A stretch of DNA of 14,687 nucleotides. It comes from Nephromyces sp. MM_2019 (taxonomy: Eukaryota; Apicomplexa; Aconoidasida; Nephromycida). The stretch covers positions 1-14,687 of the forward strand of contig JADHZB010001110.1 of assembly GCA_015657535.1 (NCBI GenBank), given 5' to 3'. The first letter of the stretch is position 1. Each line of letters begins with the position of its first letter. The notes under the pieces are model-generated. The model was not told the DNA's origin. It was given only the letters and a program-made list of their open reading frames with translations, and ran no database searches. Shown here piece by piece: positions 1 to 8,126 of this stretch. A program made the translations under genes and the position numbers.

Positions 1-655
1 CCCCCCTCTCCACCTCCCTCTCAACCCTTTCTATACGCCACTCTCCACCCACACCCCTCTTCACCCCCCTCTCCACCTCCCTCTCCACTTTTTTTCTACC
101 CCCCTCTCCACCTCCCACCCTCCTCACCTGAGCAGTAGAATTTACGTTTAAATGTAGGAAAGGAGTGAGTTTGTAGTGTAAACCGTATTTAAACTGCATA
201 GCGCCAGCCAAAGAGCTCTGAATATGACCGAATCCTCCAAAATAGAGAAAATCACTTTCGTTGAAATTCAAGCGAATATTTTGCCAAACTACAATAAGAA
301 GAGGAGGGGAGGAGGGGAGTAGGGGGGTAAGAAAAAAAGTTGCAGAGACTGAGAATCAGGGCAAAAGATCAACTTCAGGCACATATAAACACACTGCCTC
401 ACACACACATACAAAACTCACACACAAACTACAGCAACCAATATTCAAAGCATTCTCCATTCTAAAGTTATAACTAAACGCTCACAAGCCCAGTTTTTAG
501 TGGAAATTCACGCTTCCTATTTCTTCTTCATAACAAATATCGTTTTATCATCAATTTCATCCGCAAAACTGCATAATCATTTCAGCTTCTACATGAAACT
601 CATTCTCTTCTTCATCTTTTACTACAAAAACAGCGGAATCGCATAAAAAAGCGAC
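1..655. other. C-rich low complexity and unassigned flank
   Basis: No firm gene. Bases 1-120 are a degenerate CCCCTCTCCACCTCC-type repeat followed by an AG at 134-135. This looks like the C-rich 3' ends of + strand introns elsewhere here, notably the proven PES1 intron ending at 13366, so a + gene may enter from the left and end shortly after. The open frame after that AG is short and not recognisable. From 290 to 440 there are purine runs and CA repeats. Bases 557-655 stay open on the - strand in frame with the last J-protein exon (see findings). Confidence 0.4.
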
Positions 656-2854
656 TTATTCATGAAAGTTACATGCGTTGTACTGCAGCTTAGCAATGAT
701 TGGCTTCATGTAATCTTCATGACTTCCTTCTTCCAACAATTCACTCATCCAAGCGAATGTGAAGTTACTTTCTACGTTGAAGAGCCTAGAAAACTCTAAT
801 TCTTCGTGATAACGCCCAACACGCTTCACTCTCTTCTTTATGTCTTCCAAAGATTCCTGAAAATGAAAAATTTGATGAAAAAAAATGAGGGAGAAGAAGA
901 GGAAGAGGAAGAGGGAAGAAGAAGAGGGAGAAGAAGAAGAAGAGGGAGAAGAAGAGGGAGAAGAGGGAGAAGAGGGAGAAGAGGGAGAAGAGGAAGAGGG
1001 AGAAGAAGAGGAAGAAGAAGAGGGAGAAGAAGAGGAAGAAGAAGAGGAAGAAGAAGAGGAAGAAGAAGAGGAAGAAGAAGAGGGAGAAGAAGAGGGAGAA
1101 GAGGGAGAAGAAGAGGGAGAAGAAGAGGAAGAAGAAGAGGAAGAAGAAGAGGGAGAAGAAGAGGAAGAAGAAGAGGAAGAAGAAGAGGAAGAAGAAGAGG
1201 AAGAAGAAGAAGCAGAAGAAGAAGAGGGAGAAGAAGAGGAAGAAGAAGAAGCAGAAGAAGAAGAGGGAGAAGAAGAGGGAGAAGATGACGAAGATGACGA
1301 AGATGACGAAGATAATGACGTTTCTGTTTATGAAAGGCCATACAAGCGGAAAGCCTAAACAGATGATTCAAGTAATTTTATTAGCACAGAGTACTACACA
1401 CTAAGAAGCAGCGCACATAAAACCAGCTTCATCTGCTCATATACACACTACTGCGAGCGAACTCAAGCACACAATGATGGAGGCTGGCTCGTGCACACAC
1501 TCTGGTTGTGAAACTAAGTCATGCACAAACTGATGCAAGCTAACTCATGTGCACTCTGACGGAAATAAATGCATGTACACACACACACACACACACATAC
1601 ACGCTACCTTGCTTTGAAGCATCGATAAACTACGTCTCGTCGAGCTGTATGTCTCATCTCCTTCTTTACTCCCTGAAGTCTGTTCGGAGGTGAGCTCACT
1701 AATAGCCTCGTTCATCAGCTCTAATCCTGCGACTCCATATTTGTCTAGCATACACACACAGGGTAGCATACACAAGGTTTATCTAATCAGCAGTAGGGCA
1801 CACCGGGGAACACACACAAGAGAACAAACTGAGCACAGCACACACAGGGGAGCACACAGGCAAGAGCATACACCTGGGAGCACACATCACACAAAAAACA
1901 CCTGGAAGTACACATGCAGCACACAGAACACCAAGAAGTTGATATTGAACAAAGCACACACACACATCAACAGAGGCAACATCCCCCTACATACATCAAT
2001 CAAGCAGAGATACGCCACATCAATCAGTGAAAACATAAACATAGTAACAATTTGCACTCAAATATCCAAGAGGCGATTCACACAAAAAAAACACATACCC
2101 ACACACACTCAAGAGAATATTCACACACAACTCACATGCACACACACACACACCCGCCCACAAACACGAACACCTACACACACCCCAACAAAACCATCCC
2201 CTTCAAGCGCAAAAAAAGCACACACAACTTCTAGAATTGAGTGTATGTACACTCACCATAGAAATGACGAGCAGTGGGGTTACTCAGCACCTCATAAGCT
2301 TCCTTCACCTTCATGAAGGTGACGGAGTTGCTGCTGTTTGAGAGCCTCGTCAAAACCCCGTCTTCACATATATTTTCAGCTGCTGAAGATGCTGGTGTGC
2401 CATCCTTTCGCTTGTCTGGATGATAGAGCAATAGAAGCTCTCTATAACTCCTCTTGATATCCTCTGGAGTAGCCTAACACATACACACACACACATACAC
2501 ATACAAAAGAGATATACGGGTAGTATGAGGCTTGAAAAATTGGAGGAGAATGTCGCACACACACACATACACAAGACAGACATGGCAGTTCGCGTAATGC
2601 GAAAATATCACAAATATACACACACTCACTAGTAAAACAACACACACCTGCTGAAGACAAAAACACACACACACTCCACATAATTAGCGCGCACATACTC
2701 CATACAATCCTCGACAAACACACTGCATAATTCACAGACACGCGCTGCACATACTCCCCAGCACACACACAGACACACGCACATACATATGCACACACAC
2801 ATCACTTACATCATGAGGGACATCCAAAATATCGTAAAGATCCAGAGATGCCAT
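656..2854 (-). CDS. J-domain (DnaJ/Hsp40) co-chaperone, four exons
   Basis: Exons on the - strand are 2854-2810, 2473-2257, 1744-1608 and 856-656. They sum to 600 nt, giving 199 residues plus TAA, with junction phases 0, 1, 0. Donors are gtaagt, gtgagt and gtagcg; acceptors are ttag, ctag and tttcag. The J domain fills residues 4-100. Helix I/II residues lead to the HPD triad at 33-35, which in this family stimulates Hsp70 ATPase. EAYEVLSNP (73-81) and YDKYG..GLE (87-96) follow; the codon for D88 is created by splicing. An insertion of about 25 residues (41-66, Ser/Asn-rich) lengthens the loop between helices II and III. The class I Gly/Phe and zinc-finger regions are absent, so it is a class III (DNAJC) type. 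The start YDILDVPHDATPED and the YDKYG..GLE end recall DNAJC11-like J domains, but the C-terminus is short and charged. Its start codon lies 47 bp from that of the divergent gene at 2902. Confidence 0.9.
857..1607 (-). other. Intron 3 of the J-domain gene with very long polypyrimidine tract
   Basis: This 751-nt intron starts gtagcg and carries a TG array just after the donor (1573-1597 read on the sense strand). About 400 nt of nearly pure CTTCTTCTC-type pyrimidine (complement of 887-1290) then runs up to the acceptor cattttcag at 857. The reading frame resumes exactly after it. The tract is far longer than splicing needs and is discussed under findings. Confidence 0.8.
887..1290. repeat. Homopurine/homopyrimidine tract, (GAAGAGGGA/GAAGAA)n
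   Basis: About 400 bp in which the + strand is almost only A and G, built from GAAGAAGAG and GAAGAGGGAGAA blocks. It ends in GATGAC repeats at about 1283-1315. Without T no stop codon can occur, so all + frames are open. The Glu-rich and Arg/Gly-rich readings are therefore not evidence of a gene. The tract lies in an intron of the - strand J-protein gene. Confidence 0.9.
2238..2255. repeat. Palindromic motif TGAGTGTA-TG-TACACTCA, copy 1
   Basis: Eight-base inverted arms around a central TG, sharing the core GTGTAYGTACAC with four other sites in the window. This copy lies at the start of J-protein intron 2 and overlaps its donor gtgagt (2256-2251, - strand), so pairing of the arms in RNA could hide that splice site. 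Confidence 0.7.
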
Positions 2855-2901
2855 CCTATCACTCAATGAGGGCTCATTCATAAAAAAACCATGAAAACTC
2901 T

Positions 2902-3446
2902 ATGTTAAGGTTTAGCTTCCTAAAGAGGCAGAAAGAATCCATCAAATTATCTCCCACTAGAGATATAGTGTGCGTGTGTGTAGCGTTTGTGCAGCGTGGG
3001 TGTATGCAGTGCCTTGAGTGGGCGTCTTTGTGTGTGGAAGCAATTCCAATGGAGTTTGTATGTGCCTAGCAGCAGCTTCGCATGTCTGTATGTGTGCACA
3101 GTGCATTGAGTGTGTGTATTTTTGTGTGGGAGCAATTCGATATACAGTGTTTGTGCCTAAAAGCAACTTCACATGTGTGTGTGTGTGCCCAACAGCAACT
3201 TCATATGTGTGCATGTGTGTATGTGAAAGCGTCTTCACAAGTGTACACATGTGTGTGTGCGTATATTGCTTTTGCTAGCAGTTAGAAAGACGCCTCCATA
3301 ACTCCAGCACACAAAAAGAACAGCTTGAAGAGGGAAAATTACGAAAATCATCCAAGAAAGATAATCGAATAGAACGTTCTCAACTAACGCACAAACCCTA
3401 TCTAATCTCTGAAGACGCTACAGATCTGCAGCAATCCGATTTATAG
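2902..3446 (+). CDS. Small basic protein of unknown function, two exons
   Basis: Exon 1 is 2902-2967 (22 codons). It ends at a gtgtgc donor that runs straight into a TG array. Exon 2 is 3282-3446 (54 codons plus TAG), preceded by the acceptor ttgcttttgctagcag. Both junction sides are phase 0, giving 76 residues. The product is highly charged, rich in Lys, Arg, Glu, Gln and Ser, with no membrane segment or Cys motif, and is probably largely helical or disordered. SPTRDILERRL, formed across the junction (residues 18-28), only loosely recalls an RPEL-type helix; I do not assign a family. The start codons of this gene and the J-protein gene are 47 bp apart and divergent, so they probably share a promoter. 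Support comes from the TG-array intron, good splice sites and coding-like composition. Neither exon has been matched to a known protein. Confidence 0.55.
2968..3281 (+). repeat. TG-rich intron with degenerate internal repeat
   Basis: Intron of the small + gene. It contains GTGTGTG runs and three related blocks reading AGCAGCTTCGCATGTCTG, AGCAACTTCACATGTGTG and AGCAACTTCATATGTGTG near 3070, 3162 and 3193. This suggests decayed tandem copies of a longer unit. Confidence 0.6.
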
Positions 3447-3710
3447 CGAAGAAGAGGAAGAACTTTCATGTTCCCACGTGAAGATAGCCCCCATCAAAGC
3501 AACTGCATTGATTTAGGAGAAAAAAACATCAAACCGAAGAAGAGTGTGTGTGTGTGAGCACATGAAGAAGAAGAAGAGAGTTTTTCCGGTGAGAAAGTAG
3601 GTGCGCGTGTGTGAGAAGATGAAAAAAATCAGTCAATTTTCAACTAAAGACGGGTTTGTTCGCAAAGCATTTACACCGATATTTGGCAATTTGTGATATA
3701 ATCAAATGTG
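3447..3710. other. Unassigned AT-rich stretch with purine runs
   Basis: Lies between the end of the small + gene and the TG minisatellite. It holds GAAGAAGAGG-type purine runs and a short TG run at 3543-3557. A 25-codon + frame (ATG near 3620, stop near 3690) and short open - frames overlap and cannot be told apart. No gene is called. Confidence 0.5.
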
Positions 3711-4015
3711 CGCTGTGTGTGTGAGTTGAGTGTCATTTAGTGTGAGTTGAGTGCGATGAGTGTGTACATGGGTTGAGTGCGATTAGTGTGTGTGTGAGTT
3801 CAGGACGATGGGAGCGTGTGCATGTCTGTGAGATGAGAGCGATGGATGTGTGTGTGAGTTGAGGGCGATGTGTGTGTGTGTGCATGAGCTAAGTTCGATT
3901 GGTGTGTGTGGGCGCTGAGCATGATAGGTGTGTGTGGGCGCTGAGCATAATAGGTGTGTGCGTAAGTTGAGTGCAATTGGCGTATGTGATTCGAGAGTGG
4001 TTGGGGTGTGTTTGT
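3711..4015. repeat. Degenerate TG minisatellite (GTGTGTGAGTTGAGTGCGAT family)
   Basis: About 25-30 bp units on the + strand built from a TG run, then TGAGTTGAG or GCTGAGCATA, then (C)GAT. Two neighbouring copies of GGTGTGTGTGGGCGCTGAGCAT near 3900-3950 are nearly identical. On the - strand it reads as His/Thr-rich peptides in several frames, a property of the repeat and not evidence of a protein. Confidence 0.75.
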
Positions 4016-4312
4016 GCACGATAACTTTGGTGTGCTCTGAATTCGATTAGCTGCTTCGCTGAGGGAAAAAACACAGATAACATGTTTTTCGAAGAATTTT
4101 GTCTGCGATGCTTTTATGTTGCGCACACATTGATAAATACACACAAGCACCTCATAGACGCACACACAGAGAGCAGGCACACACTCAACACATGCACGCA
4201 CAAATACACTTGACACACACTGGCACACACATACCCTCCCCCACACACATACCCTACCACACACACATGCACACCACTGTTTCCCGGCAAATCTCATTTC
4301 ACCGTTGCGCAT
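3891..4312 (-). CDS. Weak two-exon candidate of unknown function
   Basis: On the - strand an ATG at 4312 opens about 13 codons that run into a TG array with a gtgtgcatgtg donor (exon end 4275 or 4273). The array ends at an excellent acceptor, gttttttccctcag, at 4059. Exon 2 starts at 4058 and remains open in both frames reachable from the two donors. The phase 1 reading includes KQLIEFRAHQSYRAQ and stops at 3889-3891; the phase 2 reading runs to about 3800. Both enter the minisatellite, so the true 3' end is unclear. The intron has the TG-then-pyrimidine form seen in the solid genes, which is the main support. The start lies 100 bp from, and divergent to, the gene at 4412. The first exon could equally be non-coding. 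Confidence 0.3.
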
Positions 4313-4411
4313 TTTTTATGCCGAAAAAATTAAAATATCGATGAAGCACGAAAGAATTTGATGATAAGCACGCCGCTTGCATTTCGATTGTTTAATTTCT
4401 CTGGTTCTTAG

Positions 4412-5642
4412 ATGTTTTGGCGATTAGCGAACCCTTCATTGAGGGGGGCTCACCCCCTCTCCGCTTCTTCAAGTGGCTTCAGACCTTCTCATCGCATCTT
4501 CTTCGCTTCTTCTTCATCTTCTTCCATGCCTTTACGATGGAAAATTAAGAATTTTGCTCAGTGGGTTTTAATTATTGTAATTGGTAAGATGAGGAAGTTG
4601 AGGAAGAAGAGGTAGATTAAGTAGATGAAGATGAAGTTGATGAAGATGAAGTCAAAGAGAAATCAGATGAAGATGAAGCATTTTATGAGTTGGTGGATGA
4701 AGATTGAATATGAGTGTTTAGAAAAGTCCGTATGATGATGAATGATAGAAGAAAGGGATGCATATGCTGGATTTTCTATCCAAATTTGATGAATTTCTTC
4801 TTCTCGTCGTGTTGTGTGTTGTTCCATGCCTTTCACTATGTAAACATTTTTTTTTATAAATCCCATGGTTTGGTGTGTATGCCAACGCTTTTTTGATTAG
4901 CATTTCATTGTGTGTGTGTATGTACAGATCCTTTATATAATTTAGTATGATTTGATATGTCTGCTGCTGTGTGTGTAACTGCGGCTGTATGGTGTGCCTG
5001 TATATACTTTGTGTTTATGTTTTAGTTTGAGTGTGGTTTATGTGTATGATTTATGCCTGTTGCTTCAACGTATGTGTGTAATGTGAATCTGTGTGTTATA
5101 GTGTATATGTGTGTGTGCTCTTTTATACGTGTTTGCGCACAATATAAATCTAATTACTCTTCATACGTGCGTGTGCGCAGTATCAATCTTTTTGCTCTTC
5201 ATCCGTGTGTACATCATCAATCTTTTCGCTCCTTTCTTTCTCTCAAGGTAGTGCTATTCCTGCTTCTTTGACGATTTTTCAAGTAAACTACAATGATGTG
5301 CAGAAGGAGGCTCGTGATATCCACTCCGCACACCAAAGCAAAGTGAAGGGAGTAAGTAGATTGCCTATGAAAAAATTTCCCGGAAATTATATGCGTTTGT
5401 ATGTGTGGGGGTGTACGTACACCGTGTGTGTGTATCTCTGTCAAGCTGGTTTGTTGTTTGCACTTCGCGTTCCACTGTGTGTGGGCAGCTGGTTTGTTGC
5501 TTGCATTTTTGGTTTGCTAAGTGTGTGTGCAGTTTCTGACTGATTCACTGTTTATGTCATCTGTGCCTTCAAGTGTTTGTGTGTGTGCTTTTGATGATCG
5601 AAAAGTATGGTATCCTTCCTACAGAATGAGAGCTACAAATAG
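4412..5642 (+). CDS. Small single-span mitochondrial-type membrane protein, three exons
   Basis: Exons are 4412-4583, 5248-5351 and 5625-5642, with phases 1 and 0. Donors are gtaaga and gtaagt; acceptors are tctctcaag and tccttcctacag. The product is 97 residues ending at TAG. Residues 1-38 are rich in Arg and Ser with no acidic residue (MFWRLANPSLRG... then six Ser), as in mitochondrial presequences. Residues about 49-69 (AQWVLIIVIGSAIPASLTIF) form one hydrophobic helix, and the Gly of GSA is created by the first splice. A short charged tail follows. A Trp/Lys-rich lead-in, GSA near mid-membrane and a Gln just after it loosely recall COX7c/Cox8-type subunits of cytochrome c oxidase. The likeness is weak, and other small inner-membrane subunits are possible. 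The ATG directly follows a possible acceptor (ttctctggttcttag), so an upstream non-coding exon may exist. Confidence 0.65.
4584..5247 (+). other. Intron 1 of the small membrane-protein gene
   Basis: A 664-nt intron: a GATGAAGATGAAGTTGATG-type purine-rich patch (about 4595-4690), AT-rich sequence, a TG-rich region (about 4905-5200), then a CT-rich run before the AG at 5247. Joining across it restores the reading frame through the membrane helix. Confidence 0.6.
5410..5423. repeat. Palindrome GGTGTACGTACACC, copy 2
   Basis: A perfect 14-bp palindrome inside intron 2 (5352-5624) of the small membrane-protein gene. Its 12-base core is identical to the copy at 8438-8449. Confidence 0.75.
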
Positions 5643-6112
5643 GTCGACAGTCTGCACACAAGCCCAAGGTTGAGCGTTGATTTCGAAGGTTAAGAGCTTT
5701 TCATTGTGGATTTTACGTGGCTATATTTGAGCTATAAAGAGTATATGTGTGTGTCTACGTTTTGTGTGTGTCTGTATATTTGTGTTCGTGCATTTTTGTC
5801 TGTATGTGTGTATACATATGCGCTTGTGAATACCCGTATATGTATGTACATACGTGTGTATCTTTGTGTGTGCGTGTATGCATGTGCGTATATACACTTA
5901 TGTGTGCATATATGTACTTACATGTGGGTGCATCCATGTTTGTATGTGTGTGTTTATATGTGTTTATGCACATATAGGTGTATCTACACGTGTGTGAAAA
6001 GTTTAGGAGAGCGAAGGCTGGACGTTTAGTTCTTATTCTTCTGTTTTGTGTGTGTATGCCAAGCAGAGCGTAGATGCTTTGCAAGTTGATGCTCATGTAA
6101 CATCACACACAC
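5643..6112. other. Unassigned region with TG array
   Basis: After the TAG at 5642 comes about 90 bp of unique sequence and a TG-rich array at about 5740-5990. Val/Cys-rich readings through the array are repeat artefacts. One possible + exon is 6067-6096: the acceptor gtatgccaagcag, ten open codons (SVDALQVDAH) and the donor gtaaca. It may belong to the gene at 6850, but no phase-compatible neighbour was found. Confidence 0.35.
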
Positions 6113-6268
6113 AGGGCTATTTGAATTCTCGCACACATAGGGCTATTTGAACTCTCGCACACATAGGGCTATTTGAACTCTCGCACACATAGGGCTATTT
6201 GAACTCTCGCACACATAGGGCTATTTGAACTCTCGCACACATAGGGCTATTTGAACTCTCGCACACAT
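6113..6268. repeat. Tandem repeat, 26-bp unit, six copies
   Basis: Six head-to-tail copies start at 6113, 6139, 6165, 6191, 6217 and 6243. The core is GGGCTATTTGAACTCTCG followed by CACACAT. Copy 1 has one visible substitution (GAATTC for GAACTC); the others are identical. There are no unique spacers, so this is not a CRISPR-like array. Such uniformity suggests recent expansion. Confidence 0.97.
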
Positions 6269-6849
6269 ATTGCTTCTACACACACACGCATGCATATACC
6301 TACAGTATAATCCCTTAGACTTGTGCTTCTATCAACCTTTACGCTTCTGTTTTCTCACATTCTAGTGATAGGGACATGCTTTAAACTTGCACACGAACAC
6401 ATACAATCCAGAGCATCTCCTCTACACTGGTTGCAAGCACTGGTACAGTCTAGAATAAAATGCACTGCCAGGCACACATACATACAGACTAGCATACACA
6501 CACACACACGCACTGCCAGGCACACTTATACACGCATGCACTGCCCAAACGACTTGCGCACACGCATACACACACACTTCTAGGCTGGTTACTTCATCTC
6601 CTGTTTCATCTGGATGAACGTGAAGATGTCATCTTTTGTTGTAGAATAGGCAGCTTGGTGTGTCTAGCGTATAGTATACTGTTCCGATTTACACAATGTA
6701 TGTAGGCTAATATTTAGCCTCTTTTTGGTCACTTAATTCCCAGATTAGAAGCCCCAGAGAATCGAATTAGCTCCCCCAGTAAACCCCTGGTAACCCCCCA
6801 GTAATCCCCCTCATCAACCCCCCCCTAAGCCCACATTCCCCCCCCTCAG
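6269..6849. other. CA-rich array, ambiguous exon candidates and C-rich tract
   Basis: CA repeats fill 6275-6580, with GCACTGCCAGGCACAC repeated near 6461 and 6511. At 6589-6663 the - strand has an open 24-codon stretch ending in TAA behind a ctag acceptor; the + strand is also open there. Bases 6770-6849 are a run of CCCC(C)AGTAA-type repeats ending in CCCCCCTCAG. This matches the C-rich 3' end of PES1 intron 1 and so marks the end of a + strand intron. Confidence 0.5.
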
Positions 6850-7740
6850 GAAGCTTCCTTGCTTCAAAAAAGAAATGGATTTTGCACGCACAGAGGCAAG
6901 CAAGTTTGAAGATTCCTTCATTGTAGATTCTCTTCTTAGATCTGTATTTTACAGAGCATTAAAGACGATTGCAAGTACTCCTGCGTGTGTGGAACTTGGG
7001 GGGCTTATGTGTGTTTTATACACCAAAAACAACGAAGAAGAAGTTGAAAGCATCGCATTTTCACGATTGAAGAGTATCTTCGCAGAGCTTCTCCCCTTCG
7101 TTTATCGCAGACTTTGCTGGAGACATGTAAAGCTGTGTGTGTGTGTGTGTGTGTATGTTGGTGTATCTTGATATGTGTGTTTGTGTGTGTTGGTGTATCT
7201 TGATATGTGTGTTGGTCTGTTTGTTGTTGTGTATTGGTGTGTTGGGGGGTTGACTTCTGTGTGCGTTCAGGGTGTACGAGGCCGAGTATTTCGTGCCCTG
7301 GTGTGTGTGCTGCAGCGCTTCATATTGTCTGTGTGCGCTTCTGTTCGGACAAGCCTATTATGCTGGAAGTGCACACATTTGAGCGCAGTTTAATAAAGCT
7401 GCTAAACTTCTCAGGATTATCCTTTTGAGGATATTTTTTCCATAAACACAAGGAATGAGTGTATGTACACCAAGATACTGTGGTAGACCTAAGCCTAGAT
7501 GCTTAAGGTATAACTAGAAGATTATGCGTTTCTGTGTTGCTGCGATTTTAGCCATTCTTGCACTGCTATGCCAATGAGAAGCATTTTTACATAATCAAAA
7601 CACACGCAGTTAAGACAAGCTCAGGTGTGCGCACACTCGAAAGGCTGAGAGAGGCTGTGTGTTTGATAGAGCGAATATGCGTTTCCTTTCTCTCTATAGC
7701 CTTCTCTTATCAGCAGAGAAAGCACAGAAAAAATGCCTAA
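6850..7740 (+). CDS. Unidentified multi-exon gene, incomplete model
   Basis: The first visible exon is 6850-7126. It begins after the C-rich acceptor cccccctcag, enters in frame one base in, and contains an ATG at 6875 that may instead be the true start. It ends at H|gtaaag before a TG array. It reads helical and moderately hydrophobic (FIVDSLLRSVFYRALKTI, SIFAELLPFVYRRL). A second exon probably starts at 7271 (gcgttcag). Two frames stay open there, ending at 7393 or 7428, and I cannot choose between them. A last exon, 7552-7740, follows a ttttag acceptor: 62 codons with basic-helical content (TLERLREAVCLIERIC) and TAA. I do not recognise the family. Alternating leucines and length would suit an all-helical scaffold, but that is inference. 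The C-rich and TG intron signatures both argue for + strand transcription. Confidence 0.5.
7459..7470. repeat. Palindromic core GTGTATGTACAC, copy 3
   Basis: Lies within the 15-base string TGAGTGTATGTACAC (7456-7470), identical to strings at 2238-2252 and 13904-13918. It falls in the presumed intron before the exon at 7552. Confidence 0.7.
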
Positions 7741-8126
7741 TATTTTGTATAGACAAGCCTGCCAGCACAGAGGAGTAAAGCTAAGCACCACAGACGAAAC
7801 CCCGTGGAAGAGCAACGCTAAGCAGCACACACGAGACCCCACACACACACAGAAGAGAAAAGCTGAGAAGCACACACAGAACCTCATATAAACTGGAGAA
7901 GAGCTTAGCATTACAACGTATAGCTCACAAAAACATTTAGCCCAACCATAAGGATGCGAGCAACACACACCAGACAGCTGAGCATCTTATACAAGCAGAA
8001 TCAGCAGAAAATTATACTTTTGCAGCTTTTTCATTGGAGTTTCTCCCTCTTTTTAGCTGTTTTTCCCTCTCATTTGCTATTTCTCCCTCTTCTTGCCTGT
8101 TTTTCCCCATTTCCCACTTTTCTTTG
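7741..8126. repeat. Convergent intergenic region with two degenerate repeats
   Basis: Lies between the 3' ends of the + gene (7740) and CoaE (8127). Bases 7765-7925 hold roughly four 35-45 bp blocks around GCTAAGCA/GCTGAGAA/GCTTAGCA followed by CACA and CCCC. Bases 8035-8150 hold CT-rich repeats of TTTCTCCCTCTT and TTTGCTATTTCTCCC. No gene is seen. Confidence 0.6.

Noticed and set aside
806..1371. Long Glu-rich, Arg/Gly-rich (+) and Leu/Pro-rich (-) open frames
   Set aside because: A tract without T has no stops in any + frame. It lies inside a phase-confirmed intron of the - strand J-protein gene.
1690..2316. 208-codon His/Thr-rich + frame
   Set aside because: It is the antisense of J-protein introns and exons. 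Composition comes from CA repeats, with no domain.
2442..2798. Cys/Val-rich - frames through TG repeats
   Set aside because: They sit in J-protein intron 1. TG repeats read as Cys-Val in any gene context.
3620..3690. 25-codon + frame (MKKISQFSTKDG...)
   Set aside because: Too short. Overlapping frames on both strands look equally protein-like and there are no clear splice partners.
3800..4019. His/Thr-rich - frames as a structural repeat protein
   Set aside because: Several frames are equally open because of the minisatellite. Nothing favours one as translated.
5706..6096. Cys/Tyr/Val-rich + frames and the His/Thr-rich - frame
   Set aside because: These are TG/CA array artefacts, with no conserved motif or convincing splice structure.
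6113..6268. CRISPR-like array
   Set aside because: Repeats are directly adjacent with no spacers, the setting is eukaryotic and no cas genes are present.
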